Source: Panorpa germanica
Taxonomy: Eukaryota; Arthropoda; Insecta; Mecoptera; Panorpidae
Length of the DNA: 64,000 bases
Direction of reading: 5' to 3'
Assembly: GCA_963678705.1 (NCBI GenBank)
Contig: OY783206.1
Span: forward strand, 9,373,807 to 9,437,806
Below the pieces are notes generated by a model that worked only from the letters and a program-made list of their open reading frames with translations, was not told the DNA's origin and ran no database searches. Below are positions 12,058-23,459 of this stretch, piece after piece. Positions within the stretch are counted from its first letter, which is position 1. Every line of letters begins with the position of its first letter. Both the position numbers and the translations under genes were made by a program.

Positions 12058-14377
12058 AGTTACTCTCCTCCGTACATAAAACAAAACTTTTCGCAGTGCA
12101 GTCTTAGCCTAAGAAAGAGCCGTCTAAAGCATTTTGTCGACCAATTTTTTCTAACATGTAGAAGTAGTTTTGTGTATAGGTTTGTGAAAATAATAACTAT
12201 ATATTTAAAAAGTAATAACCCCTTAAAATCATCCTCTCTAAGCCGATGTAAAAAAGAACATTCTCTCCCATAAAACACGGTTATTAAAAAGACTGCTACA
12301 ACTGTAAGACATTTTACATTAGAACTAAATAATCAACATACAAGATTTATATGAAAATATTTGATATCAAATAAAAAAAATACTTCAACAAAATTTGAAG
12401 TAAACAATTTAATATCAGTGAATCTCTTTCATAAATGGTATATACATTTAATATACAAAAGTACTTTCATTTCTCTCATATAAATATATTATGTCACAAT
12501 TTTATCACCGTCGTTACCTTTTAGGATCTGAATCTGCCACCCCTTTTTTACCCTCCTTTCTATACTCTTGTGTATTTTCTTTATTTGAGGCAACTGGCAA
12601 CCCCTTCTTCACTTTGTGTCCTTTATTTTATTTCAGCCGTTCTGTCTATCTACCAACCACTCCTCTCCCCTCTCTCAACCACCTACATCCACCCACCCAC
12701 GCTGTGACCGTTATACACCAAAACAAATTTAATATTGTAATGTACAAATGTATATAGGCATGTTTCAGTTTCGTTTTTACTTTTCAAAGGACTTGATGGA
12801 GATTTAAAATATGATTAACCTTACAAATTTTGAAACTCGTTCTAAAAATAAATCTACTATCCTGTCAAACAATTATTATCAAATTGAAGTTTTAGGGTTA
12901 TGTAACATATAACCAACAATTTTTGTTTGCGAAATATGGTTGCCATAGTTACTTGAAATCGCTGTCGTCTCTATCTTTCTACGACGAAGAGAAAATTGTT
13001 TTGTGATGGTCGCAGCTCCTGTGAATTAAGGTAGCATTTCTATAGTATACCAGATATAGATTTAAACAAAAGACTCTGAACGCCATCTAGGAAGGGATTC
13101 ATGAACTTACAAGTTATTATTTAACAACAAATTATTAAAACCAACTAATAAATCTTGCTGCTCAATACGTCATTTCCCAGTAAACATTTTGGAGTAAATT
13201 CTACTTAATTTCTATTATATATCATGAGTTTTTTGTCTGGAACGTGTTCGTTTTCTATTCAGTCGTTCATAGGAAAGGCCCTTTTTATGACCTACAGAGA
13301 TCGCAACGACGGTTCACTGCTGAATTAAAAGCGGAGTCGGTTTATGATTTATGACCGGAGTTATAAACTTGACACTAGCAGGGGTATAAAACTTAATGGA
13401 ATTCTACTTTTTAGAGTCTGCAAAATATAAATATTTAAATGAAGAAATAAATAGATGTAATCTTTAGTACGGATCGTGATTTTTTTAATGAATATTATTT
13501 ATCTTCAACAATACTCGTTATATTAGTTTTTTACATTGTTTTGGTGATTCAAAAATCCACGATCGGCAGGTCTGCGTTAGGTTTAAAACCTCTGTCTTAC
13601 CATCGCTAAATACATCATATTATATACATTATATTCGGGAATTGAGGGAGATAGCGTCTATCTATTACCATTAAAGAAATATTTGTTGAAAAAGGATAGC
13701 ATATACTTTAAGCATATTGTACTGAACAAAATACTATACAAGTATACAAGTGTAACGGTGAAAAATATATTTTACTTGTCTAACGGCATCTCGTTTCTCT
13801 CTCACTTTGGAATAAATGAGATGAAAGTGAACTTAAAAAAAATATATCCATGTGGGAAAGAAACAGAAATACTTAATGAATGATGTTGGAAAAAGAAAGA
13901 ATATTATTATGAAAAAATAACACAAAATCTGTGACAGGTAGAGAACTTGTAAAGCGTTAGAATAGAATTGTACGAGTGACTAGAACTTCACCAAATAGGG
14001 CACTTCACCAAATTGTTTACTGGGTTAATTACTTTCCATAAAAAAGAAAATTCATATTGAAAATTCATTTCCTTTGGATGTACTGTACACAAAACACCAC
14101 CTTGTTAATAATAATCTCTTGCGCTACCCTTTGCTCCTTCTTAAATATTCATCACCCAGCGACGCGTTTTATCAATGTTTTCAATTGCATCCAATCTAAC
14201 GTACTCCTATATGATAGCCATCAGTTTGGAAGTGGGAGTAGGAATAGGAGTCGGGTAGTCTTTCTTCAACAAATTCCTATCATGTAAGGGATGCTTTGTT
14301 TGTTGCAAACAAAAAGGGTGACATGTATAATAAAACGAAACATTTCCTACTGAACATTGAAGTTATAAGGTTGGTAC
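12058..14377. other. Intergenic stretch with a pyrimidine-rich patch
   Basis: No gene recognised. A C/T-rich tract at about 12530-12720 gives an open frame with no motif. At 13310-13340 the block 'gaattaaaagcggagt' repeats a piece found inside the hAT-like MITE at 12001. At 13988-14025 'cttcaccaaat' occurs twice and matches, in reverse, the repeat found at 22868 and 54551. Confidence 0.4.
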
Positions 14378-14378
14378 C

Positions 14379-14480
14379 AGTGATGTAACGGAGGTTCGAC
14401 CCGTATGACGATATTACGCCTCCGACTCCGATAACGGTTCCGACACTATTAAATCGGAGTTACGGCTCTCAGAACAACAA
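14379..14480. repeat. Degenerate TCCGACTCCGA block, possible hAT end
   Basis: The block opens with cagtgatgtaacggaggttc and continues with degenerate copies of 'cctccgactccgataacgg' and 'atcggagttacggctct', so it is partly self-complementary. CAGTGATGTAACGG-type ends followed by CTCCGA repeats are seen in some hAT relatives, but no matching right end or 8-bp duplication is visible. The superfamily is uncertain. Confidence 0.35.
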
Positions 14481-15203
14481 CCTAGGTGTAACTCTCGCAC
14501 TGCTTCAGTCTTATCTTAACATAAACAACTCTGGAATGCGTATATGGCTCTGCATTTGAGAACACTCGAAGAGAGTGATATAATCTGACTCGTGAAGAAC
14601 CTTGGAAAGCTACGTGTATATGTATTAACGAACGAATGTATTAGTATTAATTTGTTTTATTAAACCTACCCTTTTATGGTCAAACGATAAAAAAGAAGCA
14701 TATTTTCGATAATGTTTTTTGACGACACAGTTAATATATAATTATTTTTTATAATTACTACATGATAAAATGGCATTTGAAGAATACTTTGTGAAATTTT
14801 CATAAATAAATATCAAGAAATGAGGATTTTTTATGAAAAAAATCAGAAGCTTTGTTATTTTAAAATACGTTTAAATTAAAAAATTAATAAAAACTTCACA
14901 GAGTTACTTCGGCATTTATGTAAACAAAAAGTGTGCAAAATTTCAAAAGAATCGGTCCAGTAGATTTTGAGCTGGAGAGGACTCTGGACCGACCCGGAAA
15001 AAGCTAAGTGTGAGAAACAGCAATTAAAAGTTTCAAAGAAACACGAAAGCAGACCACAGAGGTGAAGACTTAAAACTCTATATCTCTGACAGTTTTACTC
15101 CTACTTACTATGTTGTACAATGTAATAGAAATAAATTTTAAAAAAAAGTTAAAACCTTACTTACACTAGTTGGTACTATGATAATAAAATAATACCATAT
15201 CAC

Positions 15204-15290
15204 TCCATAAGTTCGTAGAATGACAAATAGATGGCGACACTATTGACAAATCCATATTATTTTTAAGAAGTACCAACCTTTAAACGATAT
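15204..15290 (-). repeat. Dispersed repeat (15/25/60 kb family), partial copy
   Basis: The sequence 'ataagttcgtagaatgac' followed by 'aaatagatggcgacactatt' is the reverse complement of the right half of the repeat at 25384-25575 (ending 'catcctacgaacttattgag'), and it is also found diverged at 60531-60690. No terminal structure or coding frame is evident. Confidence 0.6.
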
Positions 15291-15479
15291 ATGTCAATAT
15301 TTCATTACATTCCGATTATTTGTTTACAAGTTACATTGGTTTTAGTGGCGCTACATTAATAACTTTCAAAACAAATGAAAAATCTTAATAAAGTATTGCT
15401 TTTTAATGGGGGAAAATACCATAGTCTGAATAACAGTTGTCAAGCCATTCCTTTGTTTAAGTTGCAAACCCCACTCCCT

Positions 15480-15625
15480 CCTAACGTAGTTTATGGACGA
15501 CTCCCAACAAAAATAGTAGAAGTGTTAGAAGATGTTGAACTAGTATTAGACGATGACTGGAATTGAACCAGAAACTACAGCTGGCATAAAGCTGTAACGC
15601 TTTAACAGCTATCATGTAGATTTAG
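15480..15625 (-). mobile_element. tRNA-like SINE head, minus strand
   Basis: On the minus strand the block reads 'atagctgttaaagcgttac' (A-box-like), then 'ctgtagtttctggttcaatt' with a B-box-like GGTTCAATTCC, in the order and spacing of a tRNA. Homology continues past the tRNA-like part into 'catcgtctaatactagttc', so this is more likely a SINE head than a tRNA gene: the cloverleaf does not close with a paired acceptor stem that I can see. It is unrelated to the SINE at 7.6 and 30.6 kb. Confidence 0.45.
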
Positions 15626-16238
15626 GACGTTGTGGCTTCTCTACTTCTATTGATAATTAATACATATGCAGTCCAACTTGTTTACAACATTTCGAAATTA
15701 AAATTTCAATTTGTTTTAAGCAGTCTCAACTCAAGATAACTTCAATGGTAAAGTACCCTGCACGTTTTATTCTTGATTGGTTGTGTTGTAAGTTGTGTTC
15801 ACAGACAGATAGGAAGATAGAACATACACAAACACACGAGAATAACGTTAAGAATTACGTTATTATTGCTGTTGTTACCACATCCACAACATAGGGTAGT
15901 TTTACCCTTTACCCCTTGATAATAAGGGAAACATGCGTAGCTCTATACTTGTAATAGCTGGATTTAGTGAACAAAGAAAACAAAAGGAAACCAAACTTAA
16001 AAAAGATTGTTTATCATGTGAAATAATCTTCTTCTTTATTATCTGATTTTAAAATATAAGGTTTTTTCAGAAAATACATGTACCTACCAATTAAGAAAAT
16101 TATTTTATACTTTGGCATAACTGTGAAAGTATTTTTTCTACGTAGTATCACATGCTCGTACATAGTGAAAAATTCTGACAGACTATACTCGTTAAAATAT
16201 TGTAGTACCAAAGTCTAAAGAATTATTAATTCATTCTC
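15626..16238. other. Intergenic stretch, nothing recognised
   Basis: AT-rich sequence with no identifiable gene or repeat. One 65-codon minus-strand frame near 16014-16211 has no motif. Confidence 0.4.
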
Positions 16239-16830
16239 AAACATAAATGGATATAACTGCATCAAAATATATAAGAAAATCAATAACTTTTCCTTTTGAA
16301 AAAAAAAGTCAATGAATTTTTGGAACTCCTAATAAAATCCAAAATAGTTAAGATGTTTCAAATTTTTAACGCACTTCGTCTTCTTAAATATAAATGGATA
16401 TAACTACATCAAAAAATATTAAGAAATCAATAATTTTTAATTTTGAAAAAAAGTCCATGAATTTTTAGAACTTCTTATAAAATCCAAAATAGTTAAGATA
16501 TTTCGAAATTTTTCATTCAGTTTCATTTCAGTTCATCTTCTTAAACTTAAATGGATATAACTGCATTCAAAAATATTAAGAAATCAATAATTTTTCTTTT
16601 TGAAAAAAGTTCATGAATTTTTAGAACCCCTTGTAAAATCCAGAAAAATTTAAAAATTTTATATTAATTAACACAGTTCGTCTTCTTAAAGTTTAGTAAA
16701 TATAACTGTATCAAAAGTTTTCAAAGATCTTAAATTTCTCTAGTAAAAAATTGCCATGAATTTAAAAAAGGTCGCATAGAAACCTAAAAAGCATTGATGT
16801 TTAAAGTGTAATAAAGCAGCTGCATGAAAC
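16239..16830. repeat. Tandem array of four units, about 147 bp each
   Basis: Units begin at 16239, 16386, 16543 and 16688, giving spacings of 147, 157 and 145 bp. Each opens with 'aaatggatataactgcatca' or a variant, contains 'aagaaatcaataatttt', 'catgaatttttagaac' and 'taaaatccaaaatagtt', and closes with 'cgtcttctt'. Unit 2 is longer because of a local 'ttcagtttcattt' duplication. Unit 4 is the most diverged. It is unrelated in sequence to the 7-kb array. Confidence 0.85.
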
Positions 16831-17221
16831 CATGAAAAGCAACGTGGTGCGGATATTACTCTATTAAAAATTAGAGAAATAAGAAATAAGAATTATCAAA
16901 CAAGTTGTCATCGCTCTAGAAGTTTTTGTTTCCATAACAAACGTATAATATACACCCATTGCCAGGCAATGGGGCGACGAGCTACTGGTTTATACATACG
17001 CTAGATCGCGATAACAAGGTTGTTATATTTATAACACTTTTAATATAACTAAATTAATGGCGTTGTTACTAAGTAATATAGCATGGTAACATAGCACCTA
17101 ACGTCTGACGTCCCGACGCCCAACACTCGACGTGGCAAACTGAAGCAGACGGACCGCCCTTAATGACTGTTCGTAATTGAATGGTTTGCAATTTGATTTT
17201 CTGGGAAGATAACTCCTTACC

Positions 17222-17268
17222 GAACGCTGAACGCTGAACGCCGAACACTGAACGGCGAACACTTTGTG
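17222..17268. repeat. Minisatellite of GAACGCT-type units
   Basis: About five short units of the form 'gaacgctgaacgccgaacac' lie in a patch (17100-17290) of clearly higher GC than its neighbours. Open frames across it are repeat-driven and carry no domain. Confidence 0.7.
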
Positions 17269-17599
17269 ACTGAGCAACAAGTTGCATCGCTGTAATGAAG
17301 ATTAATGACAAAGTAAGTAAATGAACCAGCAGAATATGACAAACCATAAAAAGTATTATTCAATTAATTCATAATTAAGTTTTTATAATTACTTTGTGAA
17401 TTTAATATTCTGACGTATTGTAGAATGTAATATGGTATCCGTATTTGCAATGATTGATTTGTAAGTAGGAAAGGCATTTGTTCGTCTTTAATTTGCTTGT
17501 AGTTTTTAAGTAATACGCCTGGTCTTTATTAAGCCTATGAAACATACAGAACAGGTTTCAAAAACAAGAATTCAGTAGTTTAAATGCATTAGACTATGA

Positions 17600-17810
17600 A
17601 GTCCATTCTAGTTTTTTTTTTACACGCGTATATACACGCGTTTGATAGCGTGTGATCCTTATGCCGGCGGTATACTCTCGGCGAGACATTTGTCGATGTG
17701 CCGAGAATGAACCTCTTGTTTCCTTTTATTGCGTCAAAAGACCGCTCATCAACAGAGACAGCAAATGCGAGGCGAGAGCGCTCGAGACAATCCACAACAC
17801 AAGGTGAGAG
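17600..17810. other. GC-richer patch with hairpin, unassigned
   Basis: The patch starts with a near-palindrome 'acacgcgtatatacacgcgt', then carries 'tctcggcgagac' facing 'gtcgatgtgccgaga', which can form a stem of about ten pairs. Composition changes sharply from the AT-rich flanks. The 68-codon minus-strand frame covering it has no recognisable motif. It may be the inside of an unrecognised transposon. Confidence 0.3.
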
Positions 17811-18080
17811 CTACTGTACAAAATATTATGAAACACAATGCGCCTGAATAACGAGCAACACTTTTTACACATGCATTTGTTTCGCATAATAGATAGTTTC
17901 TACTTTAATATTTATCAATACACTACTGTAGCGAAGGTAATAAAAGTGCATATTATGTACTACTTTTCCAGTTCATTAGTGAGGCATCTATGAATATTGA
18001 GTATTAAGATAACTGTGAATGCAATATTCGAGGTTCTAGCATTCTAGCGGTATTCGACAAGTTTATTTGCTGTATAATTT

Positions 18081-18148
18081 TGTTTGATTGCATTTAAGAG
18101 TTATCTGAGTATTGTGTTTGGTTGCATTTAAGAGTTATCTGAGTAAGT
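18081..18148. repeat. 34-bp direct tandem duplication
   Basis: Two adjacent 34-bp copies (starting 18081 and 18115) share 'gcatttaagagttatctgag' and differ at about one base (gatt/ggtt), so the duplication is recent. Confidence 0.8.
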
Positions 18149-18565
18149 GTTTACTCAGCTCAAGTATTGATTATTCGGAATTGTCTCCTTACTGAAGTGG
18201 ACGATCGATTTCTGTACCGTTTTCTCCCCTGAACGATTCGTTCTACATGAAATCGTAAACACGAACAAGTTCGGAGCTGCCACAGTTGGACAGTAATATA
18301 AAATGTAAATTCCCTAGCCGGTGGTCGTGATCCATCCGTGAACTTCGCAGGAGCTGAAATATATAGACTTAAAGACTCCAGCCAATGAATAACAGTAAGT
18401 TAGGGCAATACTTTGATCTACGCAAGTATGAGTCATAACATTAGCCATTGTATTGATAAACATTAAAGTAAAAAGAAAGTGTATCTCATGATAAAGTGTG
18501 TTTATGCGAAATAACTGCAATACACCATATTGAATAAGTCCAGTATCAGAGGACCCAAAAAACAC

Positions 18566-19289
18566 TCACATAGTACATTCGATTGTAATTGTTTTATACG
18601 GAAATATTATAATTGCCCTGCGTACGAATTATTGCTTTCTGTATTGTTGGATGCAGTCTCTCATTCAAGCAAGCTCAAGAGAAAAGATTAATAAGTGTGA
18701 GTCAAGTCCTTTGCAGAAAATGTATACTCTGTTTAATATTATCCGTTTTAAATGAAACTCAGTTATATTAGCTTGACAATCGAGTTTATTAAAATGTATA
18801 AATTATCACGTACATATTTTCATTATTACAAATTTTTTATGAAATATTTCAATATACGAACAAAATGAAAAAATCAAGGATTTAATGAAAGCTTCTGTGC
18901 ATATATTGTAATAATGGATTATAACAGAATAATGTAATTTAAGAGAAATTCATATAAAGAGCAGTCTATTGTGTATATTTAACTATTATACATACTGGTA
19001 TTTCACCCTGTAATAAAAAAAAGTATATTTGATATATCAAAGACATTCTGCCAACAATATTAAATATGATTTATTGCCTTTTCAATATGAAATACGGAAT
19101 AAAAAGTATCAGTGAACATAATAAATGAGATGTTGTAAATGTGTGCTCATTTCACGCTGAGATACGTATAAATATATATAGACATTTTGTTAAGGCAAGT
19201 ATTTAAGTGAGTATTCCAGTTGCACGATTAAACAGTTCGGTGTATATGCAAACTGAGGTTTTAGTTAGAATGAAAATAAATGCGTTTCC
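18566..19289. other. Intergenic stretch, nothing recognised
   Basis: AT-rich sequence with no gene, array or shared repeat that I could identify. Confidence 0.4.
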
Positions 19290-19292
19290 TTA

Positions 19293-19423
19293 GGCCGTCC
19301 GCACATGAGGCGACTGATTGCAAACCCCGAATCAGCCCGAACCGAATGAGAATGGAACTGTGTTGTTAGTGAGAGAAGGCACGTGTATACAAGTGAAAGA
19401 AAACACACGGCACGAACGAAACT
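19293..19423 (+). mobile_element. Harbinger-like MITE, truncated copy
   Basis: The copy begins directly after TTA (19290-19292) with ggccgtccgcacatgaggcg, followed by 'actgattgcaaacc', 'gttgttagtgagagaa' and 'ggcacgaacgaaact', where it breaks off. It is the reverse complement of the complete 153-bp element at 35207-35359 and of the partial copy at 29246-29360. All three have TTA at the surviving end(s), the 3-bp target used by PIF/Harbinger transposases. Confidence 0.7.
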
Positions 19424-20454
19424 AAATTGATTTTGAGCACAATATATTTTTTTAAATTAAATTAGTTAAAGCTGTTTAAATTTTAACCGACGACAAAGTA
19501 GTCAGTTAATTTTTACCTACCATTTAAGTCAGATGCCGAATTATTATAATTACATTTGATGTAGAAATAATTACATTACATATTATTCTGCTAATACTCA
19601 AATAAAATCTCAATACAAATGTAATTTCATAATTGCATAAGATGGTAAATATAATTGCATCGTAATTATTATAATTGTCATTAAGATATTTCTATTAACT
19701 GTAGGTACATAATGATTTCGTATTTTCTTTCAACAGAAGTGAATGCATTGTATTATGCACTTGTGCAACTCTCAGGAAGCGGAATCCTTAATGCATCAAC
19801 CTGATAATTATAACTCAAGTAATACTTATTGCATAACTATTAGGAGTATAATAGAATTTATTATTGAATAATTTAAATGCATTGTGCACTATATAATAAT
19901 GTTTCTACATCTACGTTATACTTTAGAAATTAATAGTGTTAGTAAAATTACCACGATTAGTTTCTTATGTCAAACTTCAATTTTATAGATGTTCTGTAAA
20001 TCATTTCTATTCTTGGGAGAACACTGGAAATAAGAGTATCTGAAGAAAATTATTTATGGTAGGAAAATAAAGACAATGCTAACAAATGTTGTGCTAAGAT
20101 ATACTTGTCTCGATTGCAGTTACGAAATAGCCTAAATTGTTGGATTGTAAAGATAATCTTTGACCTGACAACTAGTTAGCCCTGAACAACTAGTCACCGC
20201 CTACTGAAATGACTAAATACACTTTAGTTTAAATTATAGAAGAAGAAACCACATGACTGTGGTTTGATATCAAAATTTTTATGTTCAAAAAGAATAACTC
20301 TAACCACTAGCCAATAAGATCTTGTAGAAAACTTATAATTAATTTATTTAAAGTGAAATAAATATATACTCCTAAAGAAGTTATTTGTGTTGCAATGGAT
20401 TCAGGGGCAACTTGCCTATAAATAATTACATGTTTAATTTGAAGAGCAAAAACA

Positions 20455-20456
<2 letters not shown>

Positions 20457-20499
<43 letters not shown>

Positions 20500-20522
20500 T
20501 ATATACATTTGTATGCATATAC

Positions 20523-20575
<53 letters not shown>
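20457..20575. repeat. (AT)n microsatellite
   Basis: An AT dinucleotide run broken by 'acatatatatatacatttgt' near 20490-20520. The tyrosine/isoleucine-rich frames crossing it on both strands are artefacts of the repeat. Confidence 0.95.
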
Positions 20576-20581
<6 letters not shown>

Positions 20582-21366
20582 CTTCATAATATTCTTTTTT
20601 CCAGCGAGATACTCGTACCATCTCACGTACACAATAAATCTCATCTTATTTAACTAAATATTTCTATACAACAAAATATATTCTGTTCCTTCCATCCGTG
20701 GAGTATCTATAGCAAAGATGCATTTAGTTAGCCTGAATAACTCTCGAGCCATGCTTTTCATCTCCTCGAGTTCACTCTTTTCTCATATAGTGTTGCCAGA
20801 GCATTGACTACTAAGTATATAGGGTTGCTTGGATTGTATCTTATTGAATAATGTAACAGTTATACTGGATATAAATCTTTTCTACGCAAAATATTTGCCA
20901 GTTGTACTCTTCCTAGCCTTTACTAGTACTCTAGCTCTGGCTCTGGCTTATGTGGAACTAAATCTAAATATGTACATTGAACTACATACATACATACATA
21001 GTTCTTGGTTATAAAAATAGAAAAATTGAAATAAATGTAAGCGATACATTTTATCTTGCTTTATATTCTTTCTAAAAGGATTTCCGTCTCTTCTTTATCT
21101 GGATTGTGTATAATTAAGTACGTATATATCCGTACATTTGTATAAAATATTTAAATGTACGAATATATAGAAATCTACATTTACTTAATTGAAAATTTCT
21201 GAAATATATTTCAGATTTTAAACATTTCTTTAGTTTGATCTATTCCAGGACGTCAGTGAATTAATTTTGATATTACTTTAATAAATAATCAGTAGCAGAA
21301 TAGGTCGGTGGTAGCAACAGATACAAAATAAATTTTGCAAAAAAAAAGTACAGCAAAATAGAAATA

Positions 21367-22531
21367 CAGTAGGGCCTCGTTAATCCGGAGAGGCAAAAAC
21401 AAGACCCTTTATGGATTATCGAGGCGTCCGGATTATAGTATGCCATATTAAATGTTAATAAAACACATGTTTAACCTTAGTTTCTTTAATCAATTTTTAA
21501 ATTATAGCATATAGACAAAATGTACATGTTCAAAATTACAACTATGTAAGGAAATCAGTAAGTTAAAATAAAACATTAGGTAATTCTTCTTGAAATAGTC
21601 TGTAATATTCTTCTGTTTATAATTTTCGCACTTCATTTCGAAAGCCCGGTCTCTAAGTCGACGGAGAAACATAACTTCGTGGCTATCAAATTCGTTATCT
21701 TCAGCCCATTTTAAAGCAGTGTTTAAAGCTCCTACTGCCTCTGAATTACCAACTTTTGTGATTTTTAGAATTTCAACGCTATTGTCCTCATCTTCCTCAT
21801 CGTCCTCACACATAGCCGCTCGCACAATCTCCTCATCAGTTAACACTTCATATCTTTGTAACTCGCTTTCGGCACCATCATTTACAGCGGCTTCATCATT
21901 TGACAGTTTTTCACCGGCCATTTTTAAACGTCTTATTCCGTGGCGTTTTTTAAATTTGTCTAACCATCCCCGGCTTGCATTAAATCCGATATTGGAGTTT
22001 GTAATCTGGCGATGAAAAATTCGAGCTTTCTCACAAATCATATCACCACTTACAGGAACATGCAAATCGCCTTTGTTGCAAAAACCACGTAAACAAAGCA
22101 TCTTCTAAAACAGGATTTTCCGATTTCCTCAGTTTTCGTACACCGGGACCACGTTCTGTTAGGCTAACAAACTTCAAGAGTTTGTCTTTGTTTTTCTTTA
22201 TGTCGCCTACAGTTGACCTGCCTATACCAAACTTCCGAGCAATGACAGGGTAGCTGTCACCCTTATCTAACATTTCTATAATCCGTAATTTGTCTTTTAT
22301 TGTTAATGTCGAATGTTTACGTGGCGGCGCCATGATGTTAGCGAGCACACTTAATTGACACTACGTATTACACGAAAGGCGATAAACAAAAGACTGACGG
22401 CGCATTGGCTCATGACAGCCCCCGCACCTACACGCCGCCGGGCCTCCCCCGCTAATCCCATTGGATTACATCCCGGCCGGATTACAGCGATCACCGAACA
22501 AGCGAGAGTCCGGATTACCGAGGCCCTACTG
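21367..22531 (-). mobile_element. pogo/Tigger-like DNA transposon, internally deleted
   Basis: Terminal inverted repeats of at least 23 bp (left cagtagggcctcgttaatcc; right, reverse-complemented, cagtagggcctcggtaatcc) are flanked on both sides by TA (21365-21366 and 22532-22533), the Tc1/mariner-pogo target duplication. The 1165-bp element holds a minus-strand transposase remnant that keeps its DNA-binding N-terminus and an acidic C-terminus but has lost the catalytic core. A full-length Tigger is about 2-3 kb, so over 1 kb is missing. It lies beside a 147-bp-family unit at 22560. Confidence 0.9.
21502..22333 (-). pseudogene. Tigger/jerky-like transposase, DDE core deleted
   Basis: The start is the ATG at 22333-22331 (MAPPRKHSTLTIKDKL), preferred over the upstream in-frame ATG because MAPPRK resembles family starts. 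The N-terminal part has a CENP-B/pogo helix-turn-helix (IARKFGIGRSTVGDIKK). A frame change near 22075 (around ttttgcaacaaagg) moves reading to a second frame with the CENP-B second domain: VSGDMICEKA, then GWLDKFKKRHGIRRLKMAGE. Right after LSNDEAAVND the DDE catalytic region of about 300 residues is gone, and the frame continues directly into an acidic C-terminal tail (LTDEEIVRAAMCEDDEEDE). It could not transpose DNA but might still bind the ends. Confidence 0.85.
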
Positions 22532-22555
22532 TACATGTTAAACATCTTTTTTTTC

Positions 22556-22640
22556 TTAGCTCTTGCGGCTCGATTACAATTGCGTCTAGTCATAATTGCA
22601 TTTCGATGAAATAAGTTATATCCACTCACAATTACCTTTC
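22556..22640. repeat. Single unit of the 7-kb tandem family
   Basis: 'attgcgtctagtcataatt', 'gcatttcgatgaaat' and 'ctcacaattacctttcg' match the opening of the 7-kb array unit. With a 'gcaaaaaaaaagtaca' block on the other side of the Tigger element (about 21337-21353), the transposon may have landed inside an old unit. Confidence 0.55.
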
Positions 22641-22867
22641 GAAGTAGGCCCTATATATTGACTTTGCAAGGTGTGCGTAGTTAAATCCACTTTTTTATAC
22701 AACATATATTTTGTATAAAAAGCTATATTAACGTCAGAAAATATACATTTATGTTCAAAGATAAGTTTTGTAAGGAGAAGGAATATAAATCCGCCAAACA
22801 CAAAACATTAACATTACTCTACATCCATGTACCTAATATTATATTTAAGAAAAACATAATAATATCA

Positions 22868-22975
22868 CAGTAAACAGTTTGGTGAAGTGTCCTGTTTTGT
22901 GACGTTTCTATCACTATCGCATTTCATTTATAGTATCTTCATTTGTATTCCGACAGGTGAAGTGGTTTCGGTTTT
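22868..22975 (+). repeat. Dispersed repeat shared with 54.6 kb
   Basis: 'tttggtgaagtgtcctgttt' followed by 'gtgacgtttctatcactat' and 'tttgtattccgacaggtgaa' recurs at 54551-54672 with modest divergence and, in part, inverted at 13988-14025. No ends or coding capacity were identified. Confidence 0.65.
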
Positions 22976-23068
22976 TTTATGATTAAACTAATGAGATTTT
23001 TATTTATTATATTGAAATACAGCTTCTTAATTTTGCATGTCAAAATGTCATTATTTGATTTGTAATCA

Positions 23069-23330
23069 TTAGAATTTAAATTTTTTTAAAACACTTAAAG
23101 AATCCGTTATTATTATGATTTTATTATTGTTCCTATTTTCATTAATTTTCAATGCTTTTAAGATTGCTAATTTTTCTCCAGTATAAGAGCGAACTTTCTT
23201 ATTTAATTCAAATTTATCATATAATAAATGTATTTGTTCATATATAGCAAATCCTGCTTTATTTCTTTCTAAATCAATAAATGCATCTGTATATATTATT
23301 TTTGTAAAATTTGTATTAAATTGCAAAATA
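23069..23330 (-). pseudogene. LINE RNase H domain fragment
   Basis: On the minus strand an open frame reads as an RNase H fold from a non-LTR retrotransposon: IIYTDAFIDLERNKAGFAIY (first Asp), then SYTGEKLAILKAL (Glu) and IIIITDSLSVLKKF (second Asp). So three of the four catalytic acidic positions and their spacing are visible. The fragment has no reverse transcriptase upstream: it starts next to the AT microsatellite at 23355 and ends just after the third motif, so it is truncated at both sides. The I/K/N-rich codon usage resembles the ORF1-only element at 32 kb, but a link is only conjecture. Confidence 0.75.
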
Positions 23331-23350
23331 ATATAAATATAATATAATAA

Positions 23351-23354
<4 letters not shown>

Positions 23355-23437
<83 letters not shown>
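23355..23437. repeat. (AT)n microsatellite
   Basis: A nearly pure AT dinucleotide run of about 80 bp, abutting the 5' side of the LINE RNase H fragment. Confidence 0.95.
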
Positions 23438-23440
<3 letters not shown>

Positions 23441-23459
23441 CAACACAGTAAAGCAATTA

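Noticed and set aside
12491-12757. 88-codon frame rich in Ser, Pro and Phe
   Set aside because: It is produced by a pyrimidine-rich tract and has no motif.
15540-15615. A functional tRNA gene
   Set aside because: A- and B-box-like words are present but no closing acceptor stem was found and homology appears to run on as in a SINE.
20307-20657. Overlapping 70-100-codon frames on both strands
   Set aside because: They are translations of the AT microsatellite (Tyr-Ile repeats).
22351-22629. Frames of 84-92 codons on both strands at the Tigger right end
   Set aside because: They run over the terminal inverted repeat and non-coding end of the transposon, with no motif.
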